In this document: one piece after another, positions 13,012-25,191 of the stretch
Numbering within the stretch: the stretch's first letter is position 1
How the letters are laid out: every line of letters starts with the position of its first letter
Origin: Phoebastria nigripes
Lineage: Eukaryota; Chordata; Aves; Procellariiformes; Diomedeidae
Direction of reading: 5' to 3'
Assembly (NCBI GenBank): GCA_035582835.1
Contig: JAYKAV010001311.1
Location: 124,001 to 188,000 of the forward strand
DNA length: 64,000 nt
The notes under the pieces: model-generated
The model's input: the letters and a program-made list of their open reading frames with translations, nothing else
What the model was told of the DNA's origin: nothing
Database searches by the model: none
Program-made: the position numbers and the translations under genes

Positions 13012-16000
13012 TTTCCAGAATGAAACTCAACATCGACTGAGAACCAAGTCTCTCTCTCTTTCTGTTTTTCCAAAGAGATCTGGCTTTAAGGTGTTTGTTT
13101 TATATCACTGACTATTAGCAGGTGTTTTTTTTTCCTTCTGAAACACTGCTGTAGGCTTGCAGAACCTCCAGGAGGTTGGTATCTGAGACTGTTATGAGAA
13201 TAATAAAGAACTAGCAAGAGAGAGAAGTGGAAGACAATGAAGCAACATATTGTAGGGAATTGCATTTATGGAAGGACGAATATATGTGACCTTCACATAA
13301 GAATGCCTGATGCATTGAAAAAAGTATGCAAATTTCAGCAAATACTTCAGCAAACTACACCAAGCTCTTTTATCCTGGGACTCACAAGTGATGCGAGTTT
13401 CCAAATTTGCCTCTGGAACTTTGTTCTAGTTATCCTAGGAATATTTAGATTAGGCAAGATATTATCATTCAAGATCATAATCTCCAACAANCACCTTCCC
13501 AAATTTCTCATTTTCTCTAGGCAATAGGATAAATTCTGGCCTTCTTGGAGACAGATTGAACGAAATGACATGTCCATGAGAACTATGCAGATTCTCTAAC
13601 TGTATATGTGTTTTTAAGGCTGCTAGCACCAAAGTGGAAGGATCTTGAAGAAAAGCACATTCTTCTATGTTGGGTGCTCCACAGGAGGCCAGAGGGAGTG
13701 AGAAGCTCACTGGGGAAGAATCTTTTCTGAAATCAGTTAATCACAAGAAAGACTTTGCTTTTGATATGGATTCACCCACCAACTCCATACTCGGAACTCA
13801 GACACCTAAATGAAGAGGTTAGGGTTACATCTATATTAATAAGTAAAATCCACTAGGCATTGTTTTCTGTCCCTCAGACACACATCACATGTGCCCTTAC
13901 TCCTGAACTCTCCAGACTAACAAGAAATCCCCAAAGGTAACAGGAATGTTTCTGGTTTTACCTGTTTATCTGATATTTCTGACAGAATGCTGAAAATCCC
14001 TAACAATAGATTAGCTGTTGTAACTTTGTAGCTAAACAGCACAGCTTGAGTTGAGATATTGTTCCCACTGATGCACAAAGCTTCTATTTATCGACTGAGT
14101 ACACAAATATCAGGGAACTGTGNACAGCCGTCTTTGAGTATGCCTCTTCATCAGGGCAACCACTTGAGATTCATTATTCCTGATAGCCTGGGGAAACCAC
14201 TTTAATTGGCTGTTGAGAATTGTAAGTCCCATCATGTTGTACTACTCAATCAGGACATTAAGGCCAAGATTCATCTCCCCTAAATTTAGATGTCCACAGC
14301 CTAGAGGTTTCCAACTGCAGTGTAGCCACCTGGGCTTCTATTATTCTCTTAGCAGAACAGCCACTTCAGGTTATGATTAACCTGACAATAGATGCTTACT
14401 GTAAAATGGGATGACTGGTACCATAAATATCACAGACTAGACCACCACTGACTGTAAATGCTTGTCCAGGTGAAAAGGCCATATGGAGACCTCACCAGTG
14501 TAATATGGCTACATTTATTCAAATAAATCCCACATTTTTTTCATTTGCTGCTTCCCCACTATTGAGCTGGTTTAAAATACTAAGAAAGTGTTTGCCCCCA
14601 TCTTTTCCTGGAGGTTTCTGCCACTGTAGCATGCTTACCAGAAGACAGCATTCCACTCTAGTCCAAGAATCAGTTAGCCACGAATAAATTCCTGATGAGG
14701 TAGGCTTGAGCTAAGACATCAAAATTTGCACTGGAGCAACTGGGAAGCTGTTATCTCTGCTGATTCCGCTATAGACAAGCAACTTCTGGCAGAGAAATTA
14801 TAACAGGCTCCAGGGTGGTAGCTTTTTCTGCAGTACCACCTATGGCAAGGAGCATGAGACTGAACTCCCTGCAATATCCAGCCAGTGGAGCCACAGTGGT
14901 TTAAAACAGCTGAGAATATGACCTTTTTTTTTCATCTTTTTTTAAATTGCTTTCTTGTTTTAGTTCTTTGTAATTTCTTTCATATTTTGATTTTTTTCCA
15001 GATACACAGAAGAGGATTCTTCTCCATCCATTAATTAAAGAAAATGATACCTAAATACACTGAGACACTCTGTGTAGGCATAGAATATTTGGTGTAATGC
15101 ATAAATTGATTAAAAAAAAACAAACAAGAAAGGTTAATGTATTAGGAAAGATTAATGTATTAATCAAGAAAGAATAGCAGAATGAGTACTATGCTTCACA
15201 GGCGTCCCTATACACAACTAGGAGACATATTTGTCTTGTAACAGGGTTCGTTTACTGCTTGTGATCCTCATTTTTGAAAGTCCTCAGACATTCTCTTTTG
15301 GTTTTGCTAATTTTTTAGGGAGTTTCATCTGGAGTCTGATTTTTTGGCGAGTAAGATTTTACAGCAGCATATGTGGACTTAAGTACTAAAATACCTTATT
15401 TTTAACACATTATTAAATTTATCAAAAGTTGCCATACAAGAAAAGACAGATAATCCTGAATACGGATGAAAAACATTTGAGGTAGTATAAGTTTATTTAT
15501 ATCTTTTGAAGTCTACCCAACTTATTTAATCCCTCCCATTGGACAAATCATCCTATGTGACTGAATTCCTAGTTAAGGCATTATTATTAGCACAATTTTG
15601 ATATTATTTTGATGACCTGTGCAATCTAGATCACTGTTCTGCAGTCAATGACTATGCATATTGTGTCAATCTAAACATAATGAAAGTTGTTTCAAAGTCT
15701 ACCCCAAATTAATTCCACAAAATGCTTTAGTAGGCCATGTTCTATCTGCAAATCAGAGGTGAAGAGCCAAAGTTGGCAAAACCTGATACTTTGAAGAGTT
15801 AATCACTGAAAAGTGCTCTTCTGGATTTATAGATGTCATAGGAGACAAACAGCTGTGCAGTTGTAGTCAGGCTGCCACCAAAAAGCATGTTCCACCTACT
15901 CAGATAAACAGATCGGATAGCTCTGCCTCTGCTTTCACCCACTCAGTGCATCGTATGGAGCTTTCTTTCCTATCTGTTTTCATGTTGTTTTCCTCGCAAT

Positions 16001-18250
16001 TTATTCTGCTGTCTGACAGCACTTCATTTTTATTTTTTACAAGCTGTAGGATAGAATAAATAAGTTCTCTAGTTCTTGCTTTGACCCAATTAATTTCTTG
16101 TAATTTTTTTCCCGTGCTCCAGTCTGCTATGGATTTTGCTCTTCCCAATTCAGCATCTGTAGCTAAAAGAAATAGCAATTTCCAGATAGAAAGTACTTTA
16201 TTGTGTGGGTTTTTAACCCTCCAGTAAGAGTTTTAGGCATAGGATCTTCATTTCTGGAAGACAAATAGATACATTACTGCAAAACAGTACTAGCCTTTCA
16301 TCTTTGGAAGGCCAATTGAGAATACTCAGTGAGACTCACTGGTACTTTAACTGACAGGGAGAAAAATGAATGTACAGAAATAAAGGAGAAGACTTTTGGC
16401 TTTTGCCATGTTGGACAGGGAATCAAAGAGATCTGGGCTCAAATATTAAAATGCCACAGTGTCTCTATGCAATACACAGTGTTTTTTGAGCTAGAGAGTT
16501 CTGAAATCAGCAGCAGTCTGGACATGTCAACTTGGTGCTCAGGCAACTGGCCCACCTAAAACTCGAGATAATCAATCCGATGAGCTGTTGCACAAACATG
16601 TGTGTACACTCTCCTCCCTCTGTTCCTNTTCCAATAGGTTCAAATTCTGTGAGTCGTCCTGGAGTTTTGTGTTTGAATGGTTTCCAAGCTGAAAGTGGAT
16701 CCCGGCCATCCCACTGATTTATCCATCTTCACCCTGACTGAAATCAGTCCACTCTTGTTCGTAAAGAGTTTGTTCTGTTCCTCACTTGCTGCACTGAATA
16801 GTTCATACTGAGAAGATGCCAGAGGCTCTACATATTTTATGCNTAGGGTTTGGTGCTAATAATCCTTTTTGAGACATCCATGAGAGATTTATGCCACCAA
16901 TGCTGCATTTATTTGTGAGCACATTCATGTTAAAAATGATCAGACACTATTCATTGATTAACTAGTACATTGTACTGGGCTATTTTGATTGCAGTCAATT
17001 GTATTGATATAAGTTTTCAGATTCAGTGGAAAGCAAACTGGCCTATTGAGAATTACTAATACCCCCTTCTTCTTGATCTACATTTTTTTTGGTTGTTTTA
17101 TTTTGGTTCGTAGTTCTTGGAAGATGATCAAAATTCCTTCCTTGCTTTAAAATGTGAATTCTTCTGGTGAACTGTTTATTGATGACTAATTAATTTTCTG
17201 AAGTCCACTTCATGTAGATTCTGATAATCTAAAAACTGTAGGGCTTGATGACAGACAGTCAGCATCTATCTTCTTCCGATACGTAGCAAATACTGAAACT
17301 TGGTTTCTCAGTGGAAGAGAAATCAGCTGTGTCAAGTCTAGATATACCCCCCGTATCACTTCTCTTCCAGAAGCCTTGTAAACCACAGCCCGTGGTTTCA
17401 CCTGTGTGATCCCAGGCCCAGTTTGGTGCAGCAGAGCTNTGGGATTTGGCTTAGTTTTGCTGGGAAAATAATTTTCAGCTGTGAGGAAGACTGTGTGCTA
17501 AAGCCATGTAAGAAAAATTAAAATGCAGGCATCAGTGAAATTATTGAGACAGTGATAAGTAGGCATTCAAGGACTGAAAAGTATTGACATGAGAAGATAT
17601 TAATGCCCTTAGAAAAAAAACAGAGGACTGAAAGATGGCAACTCAGCAAGACAGAGAAGCAGCCTGCACGAAGGAGAAAAGCGGGCTTGGCCAGCAGAGT
17701 TGTTCTGCATGTCACATTTAGGGTCATGCCCATATTAATCTTTCACTTAGTAGCGTATGGATCCTTGCTCTCCACATCGTGTGTCAGCCAATAAATGTTT
17801 GCTGTGTACTTTTAAGTTCTTGATGCTCTGCTCGCACAGTGTATTTGTGCATGGTAGAAAATACCTAAACAAACATGATCTACTGAACTAGGATTTGGGG
17901 GGATGATTGCAGTCTCATGCCAAACATGAGTGTCATGTACATCGATTGAGTTGGAAAGGTCAGAGGAAAGAATGAGCTCTTTTGCTCTTCGCAATAACTC
18001 TACATATCCTTCAGCCCAGGTGCCTCTCAACTGGTGATTATACAGCATTTGCTCCATGCTGTACCATTCTTACATGCTAGGAATCAAACCATGCACTGTT
18101 ACCTGCTAGAGTGCTACCAGATGACTTCTGCCGTAGCCCTGCTGGTGTATACCAACTTAAGGAAATGTCCTTTTAGCTTCATATCAGCATTTTACACATT
18201 TGTCTGAAAGTGATTTACACATCTTCTCCCAACCCATCATTTACAGTGAT

Positions 18251-18271
18251 TTGTTGTTGTTGTTGTTGTTG
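18251..18271. repeat. (TTG)7 microsatellite
   Basis: Seven uninterrupted TTG units. Confidence 0.95.
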
Positions 18272-18520
18272 CACTGAATGCATAGCTCTCATGGAAATAT
18301 TTTACAAAACTTTTCAGAACCTCTATCTGGAAGCAGCTGGAACACTGGTGAAGGGACCCAGCAACAGGCAAGAGAGACTAACTGAAGAGGAAAGTCTGGC
18401 AGAACTGAAGTTCAAACAACTTGATACCTGTTCCCAAATGGGAAAAGATATGTCCCATTCTGTCTAAAACTGGAACAAAACCAAACTCCTTGATATTCCA
18501 CTTCACATATCAGTCTTGCC

Positions 18521-18522
18521 TT

Positions 18523-18555
<33 letters not shown>
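18521..18555. repeat. T22 run followed directly by A13 run
   Basis: Twenty-two T (18521-18542) pass without a spacer into thirteen A (18543-18555). The tract is a perfect inverted repeat able to fold on itself and is a likely spot for sequencing or assembly error. Confidence 0.9.
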
Positions 18556-19809
18556 GGTAATATGTGATTGAATCGGTCAGGTGTTTTTCTTTTGCATGGA
18601 AGTTCCTTTAAGTGAAAAGTTTGATTGACACTTCATAATCTTCAATAGCATGCATCAACCCTGCAAATCTGTGCCCTTCTTGAAAAAGATGAAGTTCATT
18701 TTGCAGAACAGCCCACATTCTTCATGCATATGATGAATCACATGTGCAGTCCAAAGAAAGCGGTATTTTGCTTTGTGCTTTTGATCAAAAAGTCTTGCCG
18801 TGCTGTGGCTTTTTAGAGCACACCTGATAAAATCCATTATACATTTTTTCCGCTTCACTGGTGATAAAAAGCCTCTGACAATTGACAATAGCAAGGCCAT
18901 CTGTCACTTTGAAAACCTGTATTTTTGGTGAAAGGAACAGAATCAACCTCTTTTACCCCAGTAAGGTAGAAAAAACCCAGACAANTCTTCCCATACATAA
19001 AATATAAAGCATATGAATAACACATAGGCATTCCATCATGCTCCTCCTCAGGAGATCCCAAAGCACAGTAGATACTCTCTATCATTCACATTATTACAAC
19101 TGGGACACAGAAGTGAATGGAGGTGAAGTAACTGATGAGCATCAAGCAACAGCCTTTGACCTGGGCCAGGGAAAGAGCCTGTGTCTCTTAAAGTCAGTCT
19201 CCTGTGCCAGTGACAAGGGTTCACAGCGTTATAAGTGACAAACTGATCTAAGTGATTAAAGCTTCTTTTGCTTTTCTGGAAGGAAGATGTTCATCAGGTC
19301 TCTAGCTAGTATTCAACTTTCATTATTAGAACTAAAAAATGGGACTGAATCAGGGCTGAAACTTCAAACACTCTCAAATTGCTGCAAACTTTGGAAACTT
19401 TGATTCCTGTCCATAACAGGAAAGAAAGATGGAAATGAAAAATTAAAAAAAAAAAAAAAAAAAAAAAATCAGTCCTGGATCTCCCTGGGCTTTCCACTGA
19501 ACAGCTCACATTTTATCGGGTGCATCTGGCTAAACGCAAATGTAAAATTCTAAGATAATCACTCTGTGAAGATCTATGAAGATCTAGTCATAAAATCAAC
19601 AAAGTCTGAAGAATAATTCAGCTCACCCTGAAGTGTACATCTAAAGTAGATCAGATCATCAAACCGCAATAAAATTGACTATGAGGAGAGGTCAACATGT
19701 CCAAAGACAGATGAAAAGTATCCCCTCACTTATAAATTCAAATACAATATTGATGTAGTAAAGGACCAGGGCACCAGTAAAACAGTCCAACTAAAGCTCT
19801 TCCTAATGT
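18556..19809. other. Unannotated DNA, no gene seen
   Basis: Nothing recognised apart from the A24 tract. The leftmost bases of the ancient CR1 copy may begin somewhat before 19810. Confidence 0.45.
19445..19468. repeat. A24 homopolymer
   Basis: Twenty-four A preceded by AATT. No retrocopy or target duplication was recognised around it. Confidence 0.95.
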
Positions 19810-20665
19810 TGATAAGCAGTAAAAATGCCAAGGAGAAATTAGATTGCACATGGAACAAGATGAAAACATTACGTTGGATTATACTGCCTCTACGTGAATC
19901 AACAGAGCAGCTTCAATGGGAATGTGTGTTCAGTTCTGGTGATTCAAAGACAAAAATGTTCTGCCAGAACTGGAGAAATTCCACAGAATGGCCATGAGAT
20001 AGAGGAAGGCACAGAAAATCTGTCATATAAAGAGTTTAAAAAGACTGGGATTGTTCACCTCTATGAGAAGATGAATATAATAATAAAAGCCATGTTCGCT
20101 GTGGCTGTGTTCTTCCTTTGTCACACATATTCACACTGGCAACTACTCATACCTGGGCATCTCTAAGTGGCCAGATCTGAGATAGTCACCCTGGGCTCCA
20201 TGTAGACTTGATGAATAGACACAGGAGAGTGTGACTCTGGAGAGTCACTCATTCAATTTCTTAGAGGTATTTAGAATAAGACAGACAAACCATACTCTGA
20301 TAAAACCTTTCTCTTCATTAATAATAAATGCTAGATAAATAAAATTTGGGTATCTGACTCTGAGGTGTTTGAAACTAGAGGAGACAAATACTTTCTTCTT
20401 TTGAAGTTTAAAAAAATAACAAAATGAAAAGTGGTACATTGATCTGCTTCTCCTCTGACTGCAAAAATGAACTGTGGATCTTACTGCCGCATGACGTGGA
20501 CAATACCACTAAAATCTGAGTAAGATACCAGGAGAAACATGACCATTAGATGGTTAAAAAGAATATTTGGATATAAAACAAATGATAAACTCATACAGAA
20601 AGGCTGTAAAAGCCTCAGATTCAAAAAGATTAAGCTAACCTTTAACTTTTATTGCTCAAAAGAGA
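19810..20665 (+). mobile_element. Ancient CR1-type LINE fragment
   Basis: Seen: TGTGTTCAGTTCTGGTGATT (near 19924), AACTGGAGAAATTCCA, GACTGGGATTGTTCACCTCT (near 20044), AACTGTGGATCTTACTGCCG (near 20470) and GCCTCAGATTCAAAAAGATT (near 20613). Known: these match, in order, the end of ORF2 (cysteine-glutamine-phenylalanine-tryptophan region, then glycine-leucine-phenylalanine block) and the 3' UTR of old CR1 elements. The middle (about 20100-20440) is unreadable and may contain unrelated DNA. Both ends are estimates. Confidence 0.5.
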
Positions 20666-22562
20666 TAACTTGTGTTACAAACTGTTACATCTGCTTAATA
20701 TGAAGAGTTTTACACTTTCTTCCAGCCAATACTCACACTCAGAAAAAAAGTCATTAGGTTATTTCTACCATCCATTATGTACATTTTTATGCTGATAGAG
20801 AAGATGGAAGTTCCCATTTCTGTCTAACACGGGATTTCCTCTTCTAGCTGGAAATTACCCAGCCTTATTGATCAAGTGCAATTTCCATAAACTTCACTAC
20901 AGGTCTGCAGGATTTAATGACTGCACCCTGCCTAGCAGTATTGTCTGCATTTGATTTACTATACATATTACTTTTAGAGCCTGTCTCAAAGAACCTTCAT
21001 TGATTTCTTCATCAGATACACAAGTCTATCACCTTAAATGACTGGATGACTGGTTGACTAAAATGCAATGCCATGATAAAGTAAGACCTAGATCAAGACA
21101 GACTGATGTGGCTGAAGAATTTAAAGGCCAAAGAAAAATTCTCAGTCTACGCTGATGTTTTTGAAAAGAAAGCTGATAGGGACACTGAACACAGCGAGAC
21201 CTGCAAAATAGTTTGGAAAATGAGTTACCATCACCTTCAAAAAAACTTTCTAAATGGCACCTTAAGGATGATCTGATAACCTGAAAAATCTCTAGAATGA
21301 GATAATTTTTATAGCCTGTGGATACAATGTAAGTTGATTTAAGAGCAAATCCATGGCTGTGGCATGTAACTATGGATTGATGACCTCATGTGTTTGTAAA
21401 AGCAAAGAAAGGCCATTGCCNTTTGGTTTAAAGCAGTATTTGCAGGTGTGGATTTTAACCTAGATGGAAAGCAAGTGTTCAGAAAACACTTTGAGATTTC
21501 ATATGTTTTCCATGTGGTAGAACACTGTGTGGCATCATGAACTTCAGTTTCAGTTGCAGTGAAATTCAGAGCAAGATTTAAATACAATCTCTACAAGCTT
21601 TCTCCCAAAAGGTACATGCTTAATAGCCTGTTTTATTAAAAGCTGAATTCCAGGAAGTCTAAATAGCCATGATGGCTTGGGTTTTTTTGGTTTGTTTTTG
21701 TTTTTGTTTTTTTTTTAATAAAGCTTACATCCATGAACACTGTTATTTTTGTCTTTCTCCTGCACTTCCTACCAAGCATGCTCTTCTTGTTATGCTTAAT
21801 GGATATATGTTTTTCAAAGAGCACTTGGTTTCTTCATTTCTCAGCACTTAGAAAAGATCATGCATCAGTGAGAACTAGGTCTCAGAAAAAGACTTTGTCT
21901 CCTGCTACAGGGCTTGAAGGTGCTCTGATGCACCTCNTGAGGTTGTAGTGGGTGTGTTGGGTGGGTTGTATGGGTGGTACAACAGTGCACTGGGCTTACC
22001 TGTCAGTTCCAGCCTGGCAGCAGCAGAGCTCAGTGCCATACCACACTAATACTCTCTGTTGGAGAAAAAGCTTTTCCTCAGTCAGGTATACTGAGAAAGT
22101 TCAGCTGTTTGCAGATCGTGGGTGTCTCTGCACCATGCTTTCAGTGCCAGCATGGCTTGTGAAGGAGCAGGTTGGGGTGCTGAATTCTATAACATAAATA
22201 TACCTTGACAGTATGTACAGTGCCTAGCACAGCTGCAGATTTGGCACCTTTGTTGTGCAACCACTTGTTGAACTAAAGATTTCAGCCTAGTACATATGAA
22301 ATCCAGCACATTTCAGGTTGGACTGATGACCTCCTATTTAACACTTGTCAGTAGCTTCATGTCTCCAGATCACTTCAGGGATTGATGCTGAACTCTGGAG
22401 TATCAGATTGAGCTGAGCAGAACAGATTAAAACCTGTTGCCATGTAAACATTAAGATCTTGGATGCTAAAATACACAAGTTGATCTAATGCTCCAAAGCA
22501 TCTGGCAGACATTGTGTGATAGGTGAATAATCCTTTACTGTAGCCCACACAGTGCTGCCATC
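20666..22562. other. Unannotated DNA, no gene seen
   Basis: Holds the T/G tract at 21676. A GC-richer stretch at 21930-22170 gives overlapping short frames on the plus strand, but no domain, splice structure or repeat family was recognised. Confidence 0.45.
21676..21718. repeat. T/G-rich (GTTTTT)n tract
   Basis: GGTTTTTTTGG followed by repeated GTTTTT and T11, then AATAAAG. Confidence 0.85.
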
Positions 22563-22580
22563 TATTTATTTATTTATTTA
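22563..22580. repeat. (TATT)n microsatellite
   Basis: About four and a half TATT units. Confidence 0.9.
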
Positions 22581-22997
22581 AAGGTAGAATTTATTCACAT
22601 ACTTGTACAGGGGAGAGGTGAGTTTAGCTCTAGAAATAGCTACACTGAGATACAGACGAATCACGTTATAAGCCCGTTAAAGTATTATATAATTTTTTCT
22701 CTTTAGCAACTCCTGGGAAGTCCTGCTCTTCACTGATGACTTTAGACATTTTTACTGAGCACTGTAAACTGAAATTATTGTAATAAATTAAGAAACTCTG
22801 AGTAGCCTTTTAAGGATAATAATTATTCCAACTCATCATTTCTTGTTATTTCATTTTTAGCAAAATCAGTATGTCAGTGCACTTACTTAAGACTGCAAGA
22901 TAGATGTCAGAAGGAGTAGAACTGGTTGTGAGATATACCACCTCCAGGAATTACAGATTGGCACCCATGCTTCAGAGTGTATAAATGTCCTTTAGGA
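22581..22997. other. Unannotated DNA upstream of the younger CR1, no gene seen
   Basis: No exon or RNA gene was recognised. ACCCATGCTTCAGAGTGTATAA at about 22963-22984, just before the CR1, faintly recalls the 3' UTR of old CR1 elements, too short to call. Confidence 0.4.
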
Positions 22998-23520
22998 CAG
23001 GATGCTGAGTACTACATCCAGTTCTGGGGTCCCCAGTACAAGAAAGACATGGATCTGTTAGAGCAGGTCCAGAGAAGGGCCATGAAAATTATCAGAGGGC
23101 TGGAACACCTCTGCTGTGAAGAAAGGCTGAGAGAGTTGGGGTTGTTCAGCCTGGAGAAGAGAAGCCTGGGGGGACAACTTATCGTGGCTTTTCAATATAT
23201 CAAGGGGGCTTATAAGAAAGATAGAGACTTTTTACCAAGGCCCGTAGTGACAGGACAAGGGGAAACGGTTTTAAATGGAAAGAAAGTAGGTTCAGATTTG
23301 ACATAACGAAAAAATTTTTTACAATGAGGATGGTGTGACACTGGAACAAGTTGCCCAGAGAAGTTGTGGATGCCCCATCCCTGGAAGTGTTCAAGGTCAG
23401 GTTGGATGGGGCTTTGAGCAACCTGATCTAGTGAAAGATGTCCCTGCCCATGGCAGGGGGGTTGGACTAGATGACCTTTAAAGGTCCCTTCCGACCCAAA
23501 CCATTCTATGATTCTATGAA
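22998..23520 (+). mobile_element. CR1 LINE, 5'-truncated 3' end with ORF2 remnant
   Basis: Seen: 22998-23306 encodes motifs of the CR1 ORF2 C-terminus, including [42 protein letters not shown] and FQYIKGAYKKD. The frame then shifts near 23222-23230, where a few bases appear missing compared with the family. It continues as FTMRMV, a stop at about 23334, HWNKLPRE, VDAPSLEVF and LDGALSNL. The short 3' UTR carries the family signature (GTTGGACTAGATGACC...) and ends in tandem ATTCTATG units at 23503-23520. Known: CR1 is the main avian non-LTR retrotransposon; its copies are mostly 5'-truncated and do not make clear target duplications. The copy is dead, but it is the least diverged LINE in the window. 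Confidence 0.95.
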
Positions 23521-23555
23521 GCCAGCCTTATTTACTCATTCACAGCCTTACGAGT

Positions 23556-23960
23556 NTAAGAACATGAGGATGGCCACAAGTCAAATGGAAAGTTCACCTA
23601 GCTCAGTACCCCACTTGCACTGGTGCTTGTTCATGGAAGAGTTTAGAAGAAGGTCAGCTGTGTAGTGATATTACCCTGCCATATTCTCCCAACCTCCAGT
23701 GATTTGTAGTTTAGAGGTTTCCTGAAAGAAAATTATGTCGTTATATTAATAACCCTCAATAGACTTTGCCATCCTAAATTTCTTCAGAGCTTCCTGCACC
23801 TGAAAATATTCAGCCTCTGGAGCATGCTTTGGTGAAGAGTAACAGTTTAAATGTAAGTTATATGAAGAAATATATCCTTTTGCTTGTTCTGTATGCATCA
23901 CAAAAAGCCATGACTTCTATATTACCTATAAGAACTAACAGTCTTTCAGAATCTCTCTAT
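23556..23960 (-). mobile_element. Ancient CR1-type LINE fragment (3' portion)
   Basis: Seen: AAGAACATGAGGATGGCCAC...CACCTAGCTCAGTACCC begins the fragment. Then come GTAGTGATATTACCCTGCC, TATTCTCCCAACCTCCA, TTAATAACCCTCAATAGAC and GAAGAAATATATCCTTTTG, in that order. Known, from memory: the same blocks run in the same order in reverse-oriented old CR1 elements widespread in turtle, crocodile and bird genomes, where the first block is the 3' terminus. It is far more diverged than the younger CR1 that ends about 36 bases to its left on the opposite strand. The right boundary is vague. Confidence 0.6.
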
Positions 23961-24117
23961 TATTCTCACAGTTCAGGTCAATTTCCTACCATTGTGCCTA
24001 CAGAAACCTGCATGAATTTTCTAATACCAAATCTCTATGAAGAGTGATGAAACTTTTTTCATCTCCAAATTGAGATGAATTTCAAAAAGTTAAGCCAAGT
24101 CTGGTAAACACATTCTT

Positions 24118-24154
24118 CTGTTTTTTTGTTTGTTTGTTTGCTTTTTGTTTTTAA
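24118..24154. repeat. T/G-rich (GTTT)n tract
   Basis: T7 then GTTT units, followed by a pyrimidine-rich C/T stretch to about 24205. Confidence 0.8.
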
Positions 24155-24720
24155 ATCTCCCTCTCTTCCTCTGATCTCCTCTGTCATCCCTACCCTTTCC
24201 TGTACATTGCCTTTCACTGTTTGAACGTCAAACTAGACCATAAATAAGTAGCAGTGGGGATTCTTCACCTCTAGCAATTCATATCCACCGGGGAAATGTG
24301 GTTTTGCTCTAGTGCCCAATCGGGATTCAAGAGACTTTACTGCTCTTAATGGAGCTACCTCCATTTACGTCAGCCAAGAAGCTCAGCTACTAAGTATAAT
24401 GAGAGCATTGAGTGAATCACTTCTTGATGTGAAGTATTCTTTAAACTGGGAAAGCCCATTTCATGTTGTTCCTAACAGCTTCTCTCTGATGCAGCTGACA
24501 CAGTTCTCAGCTTCCTCACAAACGACAAGCGAAGAGGCTCCTCGAGAACAAAGTATGAGATGAATAAAATAGAAGTTATGTCTGTGACATTAGCGTAGCA
24601 ATCAGAGTTCATGCCTGATGCCAAAATGGTACAACTATAATCACCGATCAAAGAAAAGTGTCCAGTTGTCATGGTAACTCTGAAAGGCTTGCACTTCAAT
24701 TTTGGTACCTCCACAATTCA

Positions 24721-24740
24721 AAATAAATAAATAAATAAAT
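24721..24740. repeat. (AAAT)5 microsatellite
   Basis: Five AAAT units. Confidence 0.9.
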
Positions 24741-25176
24741 AGGACTGCTAGTGATCTAGATAATTACAGCTTATATATTTTTAGTATTATCCTATGATCA
24801 CGACACGTTGAAGCCAAACAACTTGCTAAACCCCATCAATAAATCCCACAGCTTTGTCAGTAGCCCATGCATACACCATAGCCACGTTGGATGATGTTGA
24901 TTTCTTTTTTCCTGACATGTGATAGTGTTTCATGGCCTGATGCCTGCTGGAACATGTGTTAAGGCATCCTGCTANGTGGCGTGGGAGTGTCTTTGATGCT
25001 AGACAGCAAAGTCTGAGAATATGCTGCCCAAGGACTTGTTCATCTGAGATTTCAGTAATGGTGAAAAGAATAGAGTTGAAGAAAGCCANTGTAACACAAG
25101 CAAATCTTGGTGGAAGTCACTTCAGAACTACTGTGCTATTTTTCTTAATGTAAAAGGATGATTTCTGCATATACTC

Positions 25177-25191
25177 TGTGTGTGTGTGTGT
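25177..25191. repeat. (TG)7 microsatellite
   Basis: Seven TG units followed by TATG. Confidence 0.9.

Larger units (their letters stand above)
9876..18250. other. Unannotated AT-rich DNA, no gene seen
   Basis: 10080-10180 is a locally G-rich patch containing GGGATCCCGGGGTCCC. The 46-bp duplication lies at 12931. All open frames are short and lack recognisable domains. 15600-15720 has a dense cluster of AT-rich sites (TATGCATATTG, AATTAATTCC) noted among the findings. Confidence 0.45.

Noticed and set aside
14245..14340. Sequence resembling an old avian dispersed repeat (CCAAGATTCATCTCCCCTAA)
   Set aside because: Vague familiarity only; could not be tied to a named family or to a second convincing copy in the window.
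19400..19500. A24 tract as the tail of a processed pseudogene
   Set aside because: Upstream sequence shows no recognisable gene-derived frame, and no flanking duplication was found.
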